Assembly: GCA_017936285.1 (NCBI GenBank)
Contig: JAGBFU010000064.1
Location: forward strand, 21,830-85,829
DNA: 64,000 nt
Direction of reading: 5' to 3'
DNA from: Marinifilaceae bacterium
Lineage (GTDB): Bacteria; Bacteroidota; Bacteroidia; Bacteroidales; Marinifilaceae
The notes under the pieces were generated by a model. That model did no database searches. It saw only the letters and a list, made by a program, of their open reading frames with translations, and was not told where the DNA came from. This document shows positions 56,122 to 64,000 of the stretch, one piece after another. A program made the translations under genes and the position numbers. Position 1 is the first letter of the stretch, and each line of letters opens with the position of its first letter.

Positions 56122-56559
56122 ATGAAGTTTTTTATGAACGAGGAGAAGAAAAAAGCACTCTTGGAGTGGTACAATAAGTTTACAAAAGATTGTTACTTAG
56201 AGAATAACGGAATAGTATTTACCGATTTTGGCGAGGGCTGGGCTGAAGGAACCATGCCATTGGATCGTAGAACCTGTCGCCATGATGGAGCTATGCACGG
56301 GGGTGCTAATGTGGCTTTTGCCGAGACTTTGGCGGGATGGTTGGGTATTTTGGCCTTGCCTACCGATAAGAACAGAGATCTGTTTGGAGTTTCAATTACA
56401 GCAAACCATATTCATCAGGCAAAGGGTAACTTGATTACAGGGCGTGCGGAGTTTGTTCACAAGGGGCACTCAACCCAAGTCATCAAGGTTGAACTTCGCG
56501 ACGCAACCGGGACCCTTGTTACCGTTTGTACCGTAACAAATTTGATAAAGAGCAGATAG
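56122..56559 (+). CDS. PaaI-family hotdog thioesterase
   Basis: 145 residues. Hotdog fold with [20 protein letters not shown], in which HGG and the following Glu are the PaaI/YbgC active-site region, and [28 protein letters not shown]. It hydrolyses acyl-CoA thioesters, substrate unknown. serB starts 2 bp after its stop, so the two are cotranscribed. ATG at 56134 is a possible alternative start. Confidence 0.87.
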   Translation: MKFFMNEEKKKALLEWYNKFTKDCYLENNGIVFTDFGEGWAEGTMPLDRRTCRHDGAMHGGANVAFAETLAGWLGILALPTDKNRDLFGVSITANHIHQAKGNLITGRAEFVHKGHSTQVIKVELRDATGTLVTVCTVTNLIKSR

Positions 56560-56561
56560 TT

Positions 56562-57791
56562 ATGAAAAGTGATAAGATTGAAATTATTCAGATTAATATT
56601 TCGGGCGAGGATAAACCAGGATTAACATCATCGCTTACAGGCATTCTTGCTCATCATGATGCCTTTATTCTTGATATCGGACAGTCCAATATACATCAGT
56701 CGTTGACTCTGGGCATACTTTTTATGACTACTCCAGAGCGTTCGGGACAGATAATGAAGGAGTTGCTTTTTAAAGCATCGGAGATGAATATAACCATACG
56801 CTTTGAGCCGGTTACAGAGGAGCAATATCGTCATTGGGTAACAGGACAAGGCAAGCATCGCTATATTGTCACTTTGGTTGGACGTCGCATAACTGCTGAA
56901 CATATATCACGTGTAACCAAGCTGATATCGGACGAGGATCTTAACATCGATGCCATGAATCGTTTGACAGGTCGTATGCCATTGGACGAGGATGAACGAG
57001 CACCCAAGACCAGTATTGAGTTCTCGGTGCGTGGAAATTTATCAGATAAGGCTCGTTTTCAGAATGAGTTGATGAAGATTGCCAATAGTTCCGAGATAGA
57101 TATTTCATTCCAGAGAGATGGTATTTTCCGCCGTTCACGTCGTTTAATCTGTTTTGATATGGATTCAACCCTCATAACAACCGAGGTTATTGATGAGCTT
57201 GCCGAGCGTGCAGGTGTTGGCAATGAGGTTAAACAGATTACAGAGCGTGCAATGCGTGGGGAGATTGATTTCCGTGAGAGTTTTACGGAACGTGTAGCTC
57301 TGCTTAAAGGGTTGGATGTAAGCGTGATGGAGGAGATCGCTGAGAATCTTCCTATAACCGAAGGTGTTGATAGAATGATGACAATTCTTAAGCGCGTAGG
57401 TTACAAAACTGCAATTCTTTCGGGAGGATTTACCTATTTTGGGAACTATCTTAAAAGACGTTTTGGTTTTGATTATGTGTATGCCAATGAGCTTGAAGTT
57501 GAGGATGGCAAACTTACCGGTCGATATGTCGGACAGGTAGTGGATGGGCCTCGAAAAGCGGAGTTATTACGTCTGTTATGTCAATTCGAGAATATCGATA
57601 TACAGCAGTCTGTTGCTGTGGGCGATGGTGCGAATGATTTGCCAATGCTTAATATTGCAGGGCTTGGTATTGCTTTTCATGCAAAACCAAAGGTACGAGC
57701 CAATGCAAGTCAGGCAATATCGACCGTAGGCCTTGATGGTATACTTTACTTCTTAGGTCTTAAGGATTCCTGGGTCGAAGCGAAGAGATAA
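56562..57791 (+). CDS. serB: Phosphoserine phosphatase with N-terminal ACT domains
   Basis: 409 residues from the ATG at 56562. Two ACT-like domains (~5-85 and ~95-180) precede the HAD domain: CFDMDSTLITTEVIDELAERAGVG (nucleophile Asp), AILSGGFTYFG and VAVGDGANDLPML. It makes serine from phosphoserine, the last step of the phosphorylated pathway; ACT domains suggest serine feedback. It is cotranscribed with the thioesterase and ends at a clear terminator. Confidence 0.95.
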   Translation: MKSDKIEIIQINISGEDKPGLTSSLTGILAHHDAFILDIGQSNIHQSLTLGILFMTTPERSGQIMKELLFKASEMNITIRFEPVTEEQYRHWVTGQGKHRYIVTLVGRRITAEHISRVTKLISDEDLNIDAMNRLTGRMPLDEDERAPKTSIEFSVRGNLSDKARFQNELMKIANSSEIDISFQRDGIFRRSRRLICFDMDSTLITTEVIDELAERAGVGNEVKQITERAMRGEIDFRESFTERVALLKGLDVSVMEEIAENLPITEGVDRMMTILKRVGYKTAILSGGFTYFGNYLKRRFGFDYVYANELEVEDGKLTGRYVGQVVDGPRKAELLRLLCQFENIDIQQSVAVGDGANDLPMLNIAGLGIAFHAKPKVRANASQAISTVGLDGILYFLGLKDSWVEAKR

Positions 57792-57795
57792 AAAT

Positions 57796-57825
57796 GAGGG
57801 CAACTTTGAAGTTGCCCCCATTTTA
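57796..57825. terminator. Terminator between serB and the porin gene
   Basis: GGGCAACTT / AAGTTGCCC hairpin with ATTTTATG after it on the plus strand. It also lies 16 bp past the convergent porin gene. Confidence 0.8.
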
Positions 57826-57841
57826 TGTGTATTGTGCTTTA

Positions 57842-58879
57842 TTAGAACTTAAAGAAGCACTGGGCTGCAATGTTATTTACAGTGTGCTTGCTTGGATCTC
57901 CGAATGTTTTGCATGTATAATTAACCTGAAGGCCTACGAATTTTGCAGGAACATAGTTAATACCTACACTATAATCAAATTCTGAGTTGTTGTGCAAATC
58001 CAAATCGTGGTCAATGTAGTCGAAACGGAATGCAGGATAAACCTTGCTTTTAATGTTGTATGCAACCTGAGCATAGCATGACTGTCCCTTGATTCCCTGG
58101 AAATCTACATGGTAGTACTCTGAACGAATGTTGAACTTGTCGCCATTGTACCAGGCTCCGGCTCCGTGCATACTCTTGTGGTTGTTGGCATCGTGGTGAA
58201 TCTCTCCCATTTTACCCTCGTACAATGAGTACTGTAACATAAGGTTTTTGCAGATGTTGAACTTCAAGTTTCCTGAGAAATCTTTAGCAGTGTTATCATC
58301 CTTTTTGTTAATCTCGTTACCATTCATAACTGCAACGGTATATTCAATAAGGTCCTTTCCGCTCTTCTCTTGTGGGAAGAAACCTCCGCTTACCTGCAAT
58401 CCTATGTCACGACCTCCGGTTGGAAGGTATGCGCCAATGAATTTGGCGTTATCGATAAACTCCAATGAGGTTGGTGAAAGTGGGTTCTCGATAGAGAATG
58501 GAATCTTCATCTGTCCAACCTGAACATTGAACATTGGGTCAATCTTGAATTTTGCGTATGCATCCATAATCTTTGGAGAGCTTGCAAATTCCAACTGAAT
58601 CTTATACTCGAACCACTTTGCAGGCTTTCCGCTCAAAGACAAACGAGCACGTCTGATATCGAATGTGTTTGTCTGAGAAGCTGCGTCGTTGTACTGATAT
58701 CGAATAAATGTGTAACCTGAAATGGTTGGCAATTTCTCTACAATTTTGCTCCATTTAGAGTTTGACTCTTCCAACTTGGCAATTCTCTCTTCAAGAACTC
58801 CGGTTTGTGTTGTTTGTGCGAATGTAGTGCTTGTTGCAAACATCGCAAACAAGGCGATAATTAATCCTTTTGTTTTCAT
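57842..58879 (-). CDS. Phosphate-selective porin (OprO/P-like)
   Basis: 345 residues. Signal peptide (MFATSTTFAQ), then a short coiled coil with LEERIAKLEESNSKWSKIVEKL, then about 16 beta-strands such as IRYQYND, FEYKIQLEFASSP and FNVQVGQMKIPFSIEN, ending in AAQCFFKF (terminal Phe). It is an outer-membrane channel of the OprO/P family. It is next to the sulfation operon but separated by a terminator and its own promoter region, so it may export or admit anions including sulfate; this is inference. Confidence 0.85.
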   Translation of the reverse strand: MKTKGLIIALFAMFATSTTFAQTTQTGVLEERIAKLEESNSKWSKIVEKLPTISGYTFIRYQYNDAASQTNTFDIRRARLSLSGKPAKWFEYKIQLEFASSPKIMDAYAKFKIDPMFNVQVGQMKIPFSIENPLSPTSLEFIDNAKFIGAYLPTGGRDIGLQVSGGFFPQEKSGKDLIEYTVAVMNGNEINKKDDNTAKDFSGNLKFNICKNLMLQYSLYEGKMGEIHHDANNHKSMHGAGAWYNGDKFNIRSEYYHVDFQGIKGQSCYAQVAYNIKSKVYPAFRFDYIDHDLDLHNNSEFDYSVGINYVPAKFVGLQVNYTCKTFGDPSKHTVNNIAAQCFFKF

Positions 58880-58899
58880 CTTGAATATTAATGTTTATT

Positions 58900-58928
58900 A
58901 GAAACTGTTTAAATTTTAAACAGTTTCT
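58900..58928. promoter_or_regulatory. Perfect 14-bp palindrome in porin 5' leader
   Basis: AGAAACTGTTTAAA and its reverse complement are separated by one base. It lies 21-49 bp before the porin start, between the -7 box (58953-58960) and the ATG, so it would be in the mRNA leader or act as an operator. Confidence 0.65.
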
Positions 58929-58952
58929 TATTGTTTTCAAATTTTAACGTTG

Positions 58953-58960
58953 CAAATGTA
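58953..58960 (-). promoter_or_regulatory. -7 box of porin gene
   Basis: Minus-strand TACATTTG 73 bp before the start codon. The matching TTG is not evident. Confidence 0.5.
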
Positions 58961-59033
58961 GTGTAAATGCACCCTATAAAAATAGGTTTTTATACTTATT
59001 TTACGATAATTTATATCTTAGGTTGCAATACAA

Positions 59034-59070
59034 AGAAAAAGAGCTGAAATTATTTGAATCTCAGCTCTTT
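59034..59070 (-). terminator. Terminator of the sulfation operon
   Basis: AAAGAGCTGA / TCAGCTCTTT with a T-rich minus-strand tail, 5 bp after the sulfotransferase stop. Confidence 0.88.
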
Positions 59071-59075
59071 AATGA

Positions 59076-60188
59076 TTATTTCTCTATTTCGTAGCCCCAC
59101 TGTTTCAATGCTTTGCTCCAGTGTTTTTCAACCAGTTCAATGGTGCGAGGTTTGTATGCATATTTGTTCTTTTTATAACCCTTCTTGCCGTCGGTATAGG
59201 CTTTAATTGTCTCTTTAGCCTCGTCCCATCCGGGAAGGTTCAGGGTTTTGTATATCTTCTCGGTCATGCCGTATGCATCCTTTTCGTAATCCTCAAATTT
59301 AACCTCAATAAGGTTGCCTTCCGGAATAAGGTGCTTATCTGCTTCGTACTTGTCATATACCTCATTATATACCTTCAGGATATTCTCCTCCATCTGCTCT
59401 ATGGTAAAGTTCTGTAACTTCAATGGCTGAATAGTATTGTGGAAGAAACTTCTTGTAGATTCAAATACTGTATATGGATTACGAATCAAATAGATGAACT
59501 TTGCATTTGGGTACATCTCCAACAACTCCTTTACACGTGCTGTGTGTGGAGGGTTCTTTGACAGGAACTGAGTTCCGTTTGTATTGTGAAGCGAGGTCTT
59601 GACAATTCTGTGCATACTCTCTTTAAAGCCCTGTAACTCTTCGGCTGTTGCAGTTTTAAATGTCAGGTATTTGTCACAATACTCCATCATATCCTGCGGG
59701 AAGTACCAGAAGTTGTAGTAGTTGTATGGGGTGTCATTTGACAATGCAAACTCCTCCTCTTGTGGCAAATCAACTCCCAATTCCATATTGTCTGTAGGGC
59801 GTTTGTCCGGCATCAACCATGACATGGTTGGCTTGAACATTCCCTGGCCGAACAGCATCAGGTTTGGAAATACAGTCTGGTATGTTGTTGTGTAACCAAA
59901 GTGCTTATCCATTGACATTACATTGTGTACAAATGTTGTACCGCTTCTCCAATGGCCAAGAATAAACACAGGCTCCATATTTACCTCTTTATCCTGGAGC
60001 AGTTTCTTATATTTTTTATCCTCGAAGTAGCACAAGGTACTTAGAATTGCGCATATACCCTTAGTAAGGTAGTATTTGCCCTTCCAGCCTTTCTCAACCT
60101 TGCGTCCCTCGACAATCTTTTTAAATGTCTTCCAGCGTGCACCAACCAATGGGTTAACAGGAAGATCGCTAAATTTTAATAATCCCAT
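59076..60188 (-). CDS. PAPS-dependent sulfotransferase
   Basis: 370 residues. The 5'-phosphosulfate loop is GHWRSGTTFVHNVM (~res 78-91); the 3'-phosphate binding region is IYLIRNPYTVFESTRSFF (~res 230). It transfers the sulfonyl group from PAPS to an acceptor alcohol. It is the last gene of cysQ-cysC-cysD-cysN-ST, 11 bp after cysN. A homologous cluster in Bacteroides thetaiotaomicron (around BT_0416) is linked to sulfonation of cholesterol and steroids; acceptor identity here is inferred from gene order only. Confidence 0.88.
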   Translation of the reverse strand: MGLLKFSDLPVNPLVGARWKTFKKIVEGRKVEKGWKGKYYLTKGICAILSTLCYFEDKKYKKLLQDKEVNMEPVFILGHWRSGTTFVHNVMSMDKHFGYTTTYQTVFPNLMLFGQGMFKPTMSWLMPDKRPTDNMELGVDLPQEEEFALSNDTPYNYYNFWYFPQDMMEYCDKYLTFKTATAEELQGFKESMHRIVKTSLHNTNGTQFLSKNPPHTARVKELLEMYPNAKFIYLIRNPYTVFESTRSFFHNTIQPLKLQNFTIEQMEENILKVYNEVYDKYEADKHLIPEGNLIEVKFEDYEKDAYGMTEKIYKTLNLPGWDEAKETIKAYTDGKKGYKKNKYAYKPRTIELVEKHWSKALKQWGYEIEK

Positions 60189-60199
60189 ACTCGCTCTTC

Positions 60200-61627
60200 T
60201 TAATCCTCAATCTTAATTTCGATACCCTGTTTGCTCATTGCCTTTTGAAGGGTTTCGATTGCCGAGCGATGCTCTGTGCCGATACCCAACTTGCTTAAGC
60301 TGAATGTAGGAGTCTCCTCAACGGAGCCACACTCGTCTCTACGCTCCAATATCATTCCCACTGCACTTGTATTGTGAGTTACGGGATCGATAAGGATAAA
60401 GGCTCCGGTGTGTTTGTTCTTCTGATATGGATCGAAGAATAGAGGTTTGCTACTTGTAATGTCAATCTTACCAATCTCGTTCAACTCAAAGTGGTCGATC
60501 TTTGATTTTTCCATGGTGTTTACATCCACCTTGTACTCAATCTCCTCCAATTTGATACGTGAAATATTGCTGGTCTGCTTGATAAAGTACTTCTTGTCTA
60601 TATCCATTGGGGCCTCGTCCATCCAAACAAGCATGGCAGAGAAGCTTCGGCCTATAAGTGGCATATTGTCGGCTTTGACAAGCATCTCGCCTCGTGAAAT
60701 GTCAATCTCATCCTCAAGGGTGATGGTTATTGCCTGTGGAGGAAATGCATACTCCAACTCTCCATCGTAGGTAACAATTGATTTTACTTTTGAACGCTTA
60801 CCCGATGGAAGTGCAACAATCTCGTCGCCTTTACGGATAATTCCGCTTGCAACTGTTCCTGAGAAACCTCGGAAGTTCAGGTTTGGACGAAGCACATACT
60901 GAACAGGGAAACGGAAGTCGTTGAAATTGTGGTCGCTTGATACTTGGATGGTCTCAAGGTGCTCCAGCAGACTGATTCCTTTGTACCATGGGGTGTTGTC
61001 TGATGTCTCTACTACGTTATCTCCGTTAAGTGCAGAGATAGGGAAGCAGGTAATGTCGGGAATTCCCAATGGCTCTGCAAATTTCTTGTACTCAGCAACA
61101 ATTGAGTCGAATACCTTCTGGTCGTAATCAACCAGGTCCATCTTGTTTACTGCAAGAACTACATGCTTTATTCCAAGCAGTGATACAAGGAATGTGTGGC
61201 GACGTGTTTGTGTAATAACTCCTGTTCTGGCATCAACAAGTATGATGGCAAGGTTCGCAGTTGAACCTCCTGTAATCATGTTTCTTGTATATTGCTCGTG
61301 TCCCGGAGTATCTGCAATGATGAATTTACGTTTGTTGGTTGAGAAGTAGCGATATGCTACATCGATAGTGATTCCCTCCTCGCGCTCGGCCTTTAATCCG
61401 TCAAGAAGCAGGGCGTAGTCAATCTGACCGGCTCCTGCATTACCTACGCGTTTACTGTCGCGCTCAAGTGCGTCAAGCTGATCTTCGTATAGTTTTTTAC
61501 TGTCAAATAGCAAACGTCCGATAAGGGTTGATTTTCCATCATCTACCGAACCTGCTGTCAATAGGCGCAATAGATCCTTCTTTTCGTCTTGATCCAAAAA
61601 CGCCTTAATATCTATCTTGTTTTCCAT
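60200..61627 (-). CDS. cysN: Sulfate adenylyltransferase subunit 1 (GTPase)
   Basis: 475 residues. EF-Tu-like GTPase: [15 protein letters not shown] (P-loop), [25 protein letters not shown]. It drives adenosine phosphosulfate synthesis by CysD with GTP hydrolysis. It has no fused CysC domain; cysC is separate in the same operon. It lies 19 bp after cysD and 11 bp before the sulfotransferase. Confidence 0.96.
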   Translation of the reverse strand: MENKIDIKAFLDQDEKKDLLRLLTAGSVDDGKSTLIGRLLFDSKKLYEDQLDALERDSKRVGNAGAGQIDYALLLDGLKAEREEGITIDVAYRYFSTNKRKFIIADTPGHEQYTRNMITGGSTANLAIILVDARTGVITQTRRHTFLVSLLGIKHVVLAVNKMDLVDYDQKVFDSIVAEYKKFAEPLGIPDITCFPISALNGDNVVETSDNTPWYKGISLLEHLETIQVSSDHNFNDFRFPVQYVLRPNLNFRGFSGTVASGIIRKGDEIVALPSGKRSKVKSIVTYDGELEYAFPPQAITITLEDEIDISRGEMLVKADNMPLIGRSFSAMLVWMDEAPMDIDKKYFIKQTSNISRIKLEEIEYKVDVNTMEKSKIDHFELNEIGKIDITSSKPLFFDPYQKNKHTGAFILIDPVTHNTSAVGMILERRDECGSVEETPTFSLSKLGIGTEHRSAIETLQKAMSKQGIEIKIED

Positions 61628-61646
61628 CTCTATACAGCTTCAAAAA

Positions 61647-62558
61647 TTAGAAATATCCCTCGCGTTTCTTCTGCTCCATACTTGCCTCCTGGTCGAAGTC
61701 GATTACACGGGTTGTGCGCTCGCTCTTGGTGGTTGTCATCATCTCCTCGACAATCTCCTCGATAGTTGCAGCGCTTGACTCAACTGCACCTGTTAATGGC
61801 CAGCAGCCAAGTGTACGGAAACGAACCATCTTCATCTCAATCTGGTCACGATACTGTTCCGGAAGACGCTCATCATCGGCCATGATCAGGTTGCCATCCA
61901 TGTTGATAACAGGGCGCTCCTTTGCGTAGTACAATGGAACGATTGGAATATTCTCCATTCTGATATATTGCCAAATGTCAAGCTCGGTCCAGTTTGAAAG
62001 TGGGAATACTCGGATTGATTCTCCTTTGTGAACCTTTGCGTTGTATATATCCCACAATTCAGGACGCTGATTCTTTGGGTCCCATTGGTGGAATTGGTCA
62101 CGGAATGAGAAGATACGCTCTTTAGCTCTTGATTTCTCCTCGTCACGACGTGCACCTCCGAATGCTGCATCGAATTTATGTTTGTCCAATGCTGCAAGCA
62201 GTGCCTGTGTCTTCATTAGGTCGGTGTGTACCTTACTTCCGTGTGTAAATGGACCTACTCCCTCCTCAAATGCCTTTTCGTTACTCTCAACAATCAAATC
62301 CCAATTGTGCTCTTTGGCATATTTGTCGCGGAACTCAATCATCTCTTTGAACTTCCAGCGTGAGTCAATATGCATAAGTGGGAAAGGAACCTTTCCTGGA
62401 TAAAATGCCTTCTCTGCAAGGCGTACCATAACCGATGAATCCTTTCCGATAGAGTATAGCATAACAGGGTTCTCGAACTCTGCAGCCACCTCACGTATGA
62501 TATGAATTGATTCAGCCTCAAGAGCCTTTAAGTGGCTCAAATCGTACTTCTCTTCCAT
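61647..62558 (-). CDS. cysD: Sulfate adenylyltransferase subunit 2
   Basis: 303 residues. The PP-loop-type ATP site is [17 protein letters not shown], with [30 protein letters not shown] and the C-terminal REGYF. It forms APS from sulfate and ATP together with CysN. Second in the operon order after cysC (17-bp gap). No assimilatory reduction gene (cysH) is beside it. Confidence 0.96.
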   Translation of the reverse strand: MEEKYDLSHLKALEAESIHIIREVAAEFENPVMLYSIGKDSSVMVRLAEKAFYPGKVPFPLMHIDSRWKFKEMIEFRDKYAKEHNWDLIVESNEKAFEEGVGPFTHGSKVHTDLMKTQALLAALDKHKFDAAFGGARRDEEKSRAKERIFSFRDQFHQWDPKNQRPELWDIYNAKVHKGESIRVFPLSNWTELDIWQYIRMENIPIVPLYYAKERPVINMDGNLIMADDERLPEQYRDQIEMKMVRFRTLGCWPLTGAVESSAATIEEIVEEMMTTTKSERTTRVIDFDQEASMEQKKREGYF

Positions 62559-62575
62559 CTCTGTTGTTATATTTA

Positions 62576-63181
62576 TTACTTGTTTTCTATCTGTGGTAAA
62601 ATGGTATCCAATAGTTGTTTAACCGACTCTTCAATTGGCAATACCGATGTGTCCAGACTCAAAGCGGGGTTCTCGGGAGCCTCGAATGGTGAAGAGATTC
62701 CTGTGAAGTTTGCAATCTCGCCTTTGCGAGCCTTTGCATACAACCCCTTAACATCGCGGCGCTCGCACTCCTCGATAGGTGTACTCACGTAGATCTCCAT
62801 AAAGTCATCCTCGCCTATAATCTGCTTTGCCATATTGCGAATAGCGGTTGTTGGGCTGATGAATGCAGCAATGGTAACAACTCCGCAGTTTACAAAGAGT
62901 TTTGATACCTCGGCAATTCGGCGAATGTTTTCGATTCTGTCTGCCTCGGAGAAGCCCAGGTTGTTATTGATTCCGGTACGGATATTGTCGCCGTCAAGAA
63001 TCTGACACAACACTCCTCGCTCGTAAAGTTCACGCTCCAAAGCAATTGCCAATGTGCTTTTGCCTGAGCCTGAAAGACCTGTAAACCAGATCATCTTGCC
63101 CCTCTGCTTCAACAACTTTTCACGGTCTGAACGTTGAAGAGTTTTATCAAATATCGGATATATATTATTCTCGTTGCTCAT
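62576..63181 (-). CDS. cysC: Adenylylsulfate kinase
   Basis: 201 residues. P-loop [11 protein letters not shown], the APS site [24 protein letters not shown] and the C-terminal LDTS segment. It phosphorylates APS to PAPS, the sulfonyl donor. It starts 3 bp after cysQ. In Bacteroidales operons of this type the PAPS made is used for sulfation rather than sulfide. Confidence 0.96.
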   Translation of the reverse strand: MSNENNIYPIFDKTLQRSDREKLLKQRGKMIWFTGLSGSGKSTLAIALERELYERGVLCQILDGDNIRTGINNNLGFSEADRIENIRRIAEVSKLFVNCGVVTIAAFISPTTAIRNMAKQIIGEDDFMEIYVSTPIEECERRDVKGLYAKARKGEIANFTGISSPFEAPENPALSLDTSVLPIEESVKQLLDTILPQIENK

Positions 63182-63184
63182 ATC

Positions 63185-63985
63185 TTATTTAACAATGAAC
63201 CATGGATTTAATAGGTTCTCTTTATTGTATGTAAGCGGTGTTTTCTCGTCGCGTTGGTATACCTCTTTGCCGGCAGCCTTGACGATTGCGTGTCCTGCTG
63301 CGGTGTCCCACTCCATTGTCGGTGCGAAGCGTGGGTAGATGTCTGCTGACCCCTCGCCTACCAAACAAATCTTGATTGAACTTCCAACCGAGGTCATGCC
63401 GATAGCAGGGTACATTCTACGAAGTTGGTCGATATACTCAGCTGTCTCTGGACTCATGTGCGAGCGCGATGCTACAATTACAAATGGCAGCTCCTCTTTC
63501 TGTACCGGAAGTTTTGTTGCTTTTTCGAGCGAGGTTTGAAGATCGGTGTAGTTCTCGATGTTTACTCTTTGCAATTTATATGCACCATAACCGACAGCTC
63601 CCCAATAGAGGGTTTCAAGCACCGGAACATATATCACTCCGGCGATAGGGGTGTTGTTCTCGACAAGTGCAATGTTTACGGTAAACTCTCCATTCTTTTT
63701 GATAAACTCTTTAGTGCCGTCGAGCGGATCTACTATCCACAATTTGCACCAACCTTTACGCTCGGAGTAAGGTATTTTTGCTCCCTCCTCGCTAAGAATC
63801 GGAATGTTGGTTGGGTTAAGAGCCTCCATGATTATTTTGTGCGAGGCCTTGTCCGCCTTTGTTAGTGGCGAGTTGTCGGATTTGCGCTCGATACCAAAAT
63901 CCTCGGTAGGGTTGTTATAGATTTTAAGTATCTCTTCTCCTGCTGATAATGCTGCCTTTACTGCTATTTCTAAAATGTTATTCAT
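63185..63985 (-). CDS. cysQ: 3'(2'),5'-bisphosphate nucleotidase
   Basis: 266 residues from ATG at 63985; a GTG three codons before the window's last base is an alternative and the frame remains open to the edge. It has inositol-phosphatase-fold motifs SDNSPLTKADKASH, LSEEGAK, IVDPLDGTKEFIKKNGEFTVNIAL and MEWDTAAGHAIVKAAGG-like MEWDTAAGHAI. It removes PAP, the inhibitory product of sulfotransferases, and so supports the sulfonation role of the operon. First visible gene of the unit. Confidence 0.93.
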   Translation of the reverse strand: MNNILEIAVKAALSAGEEILKIYNNPTEDFGIERKSDNSPLTKADKASHKIIMEALNPTNIPILSEEGAKIPYSERKGWCKLWIVDPLDGTKEFIKKNGEFTVNIALVENNTPIAGVIYVPVLETLYWGAVGYGAYKLQRVNIENYTDLQTSLEKATKLPVQKEELPFVIVASRSHMSPETAEYIDQLRRMYPAIGMTSVGSSIKICLVGEGSADIYPRFAPTMEWDTAAGHAIVKAAGKEVYQRDEKTPLTYNKENLLNPWFIVK

Positions 63986-64000
63986 TTTAAATTCCACATA

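Noticed and set aside
56016..56174. N-terminal extension of fumarase
   Set aside because: It overlaps the divergent thioesterase gene and its composition is not fumarase-like; the ATG at 56015 begins the family-typical sequence.

Overview
The window is a contiguous piece of a Bacteroidales (Bacteroidota) chromosome. Support for this comes from Bacteroidota-type promoters (TAnnTTTG at -7 with TTG about 20 nt upstream), many Bacteroidales families (BT_3928, DUF5683, DUF1599, NVEALA, BF3164-like propeller lipoproteins, FprA flavoprotein, archaeal-type ProRS), and an absence of phage or plasmid backbone genes. Genus cannot be settled by eye. About fifty protein genes lie on both strands. No rRNA, tRNA, CRISPR array or intact transposase gene was seen.

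Layout: 1-4.8 kb holds the 3' end of glyA, an AT-rich three-gene NVEALA peptide cassette bracketed by identical terminators, a DUF4160/DUF2442-HTH pair with an operator-like palindrome in its promoter, a NUDIX gene, and two copies of a long hairpin repeat. 4.8-15.2 kb is core metabolism and maintenance (gapA, a K+/H+ antiporter, a CapA-like lipoprotein, acyl-CoA ligase, alkaline phosphatase, tilS, an ABC-F protein). 15.3-21.8 kb is a parA-parB-DUF5683-lytic transglycosylase-transporter-NlpC/P60 series, in which the last protein has lost its catalytic cysteine. 21.9-25.2 kb is tpiA, a BT_3928-type membrane protein and DUF1599, divergent from folP.

25.15-28.1 kb is the most accessory part. It has a mosaic of short covarying hairpin repeats, a nitroreductase whose 3' end is duplicated on either side of a 1.7 kb AT-rich insert (a decayed tail-fibre-type S74 domain plus two lipoproteins), and a MITE-like structured element. 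28.1-39.7 kb returns to housekeeping: a frameshifted SpoU/TrmH methyltransferase, miaB, an OmpP1/FadL porin, a His/Tyr/Trp-rich lipoprotein, proS, pepT, a BASS transporter and guaB. 39.9-48.1 kb has an M1 aminopeptidase overlapping a catalase tail to tail, a second block of the mosaic repeats, a DMT transporter, queH, an esterase and cinA.

48.2-52.8 kb is recA followed by an S9 dipeptidyl-peptidase-like lipoprotein and a POT-type transporter, apparently one transcription unit. 53.1-57.8 kb has fprA, class I fumarase, a PaaI thioesterase and serB. 57.8-64 kb carries a porin and a cysQ-cysC-cysD-cysN-sulfotransferase operon that makes PAPS, uses it to sulfonate an acceptor and removes the PAP by-product. 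No PAPS reductase is present, so the cluster looks dedicated to sulfonation. Similar clusters in gut Bacteroides are linked to steroid/cholesterol sulfonation.

The best candidates for undescribed biology are the NVEALA cassette, the two families of extragenic repeats whose stems covary between copies, the repeat-bounded insertion in the nitroreductase 3' end, the DUF4160/DUF2442-HTH module with its operator, and the NlpC/P60 pseudoenzyme.
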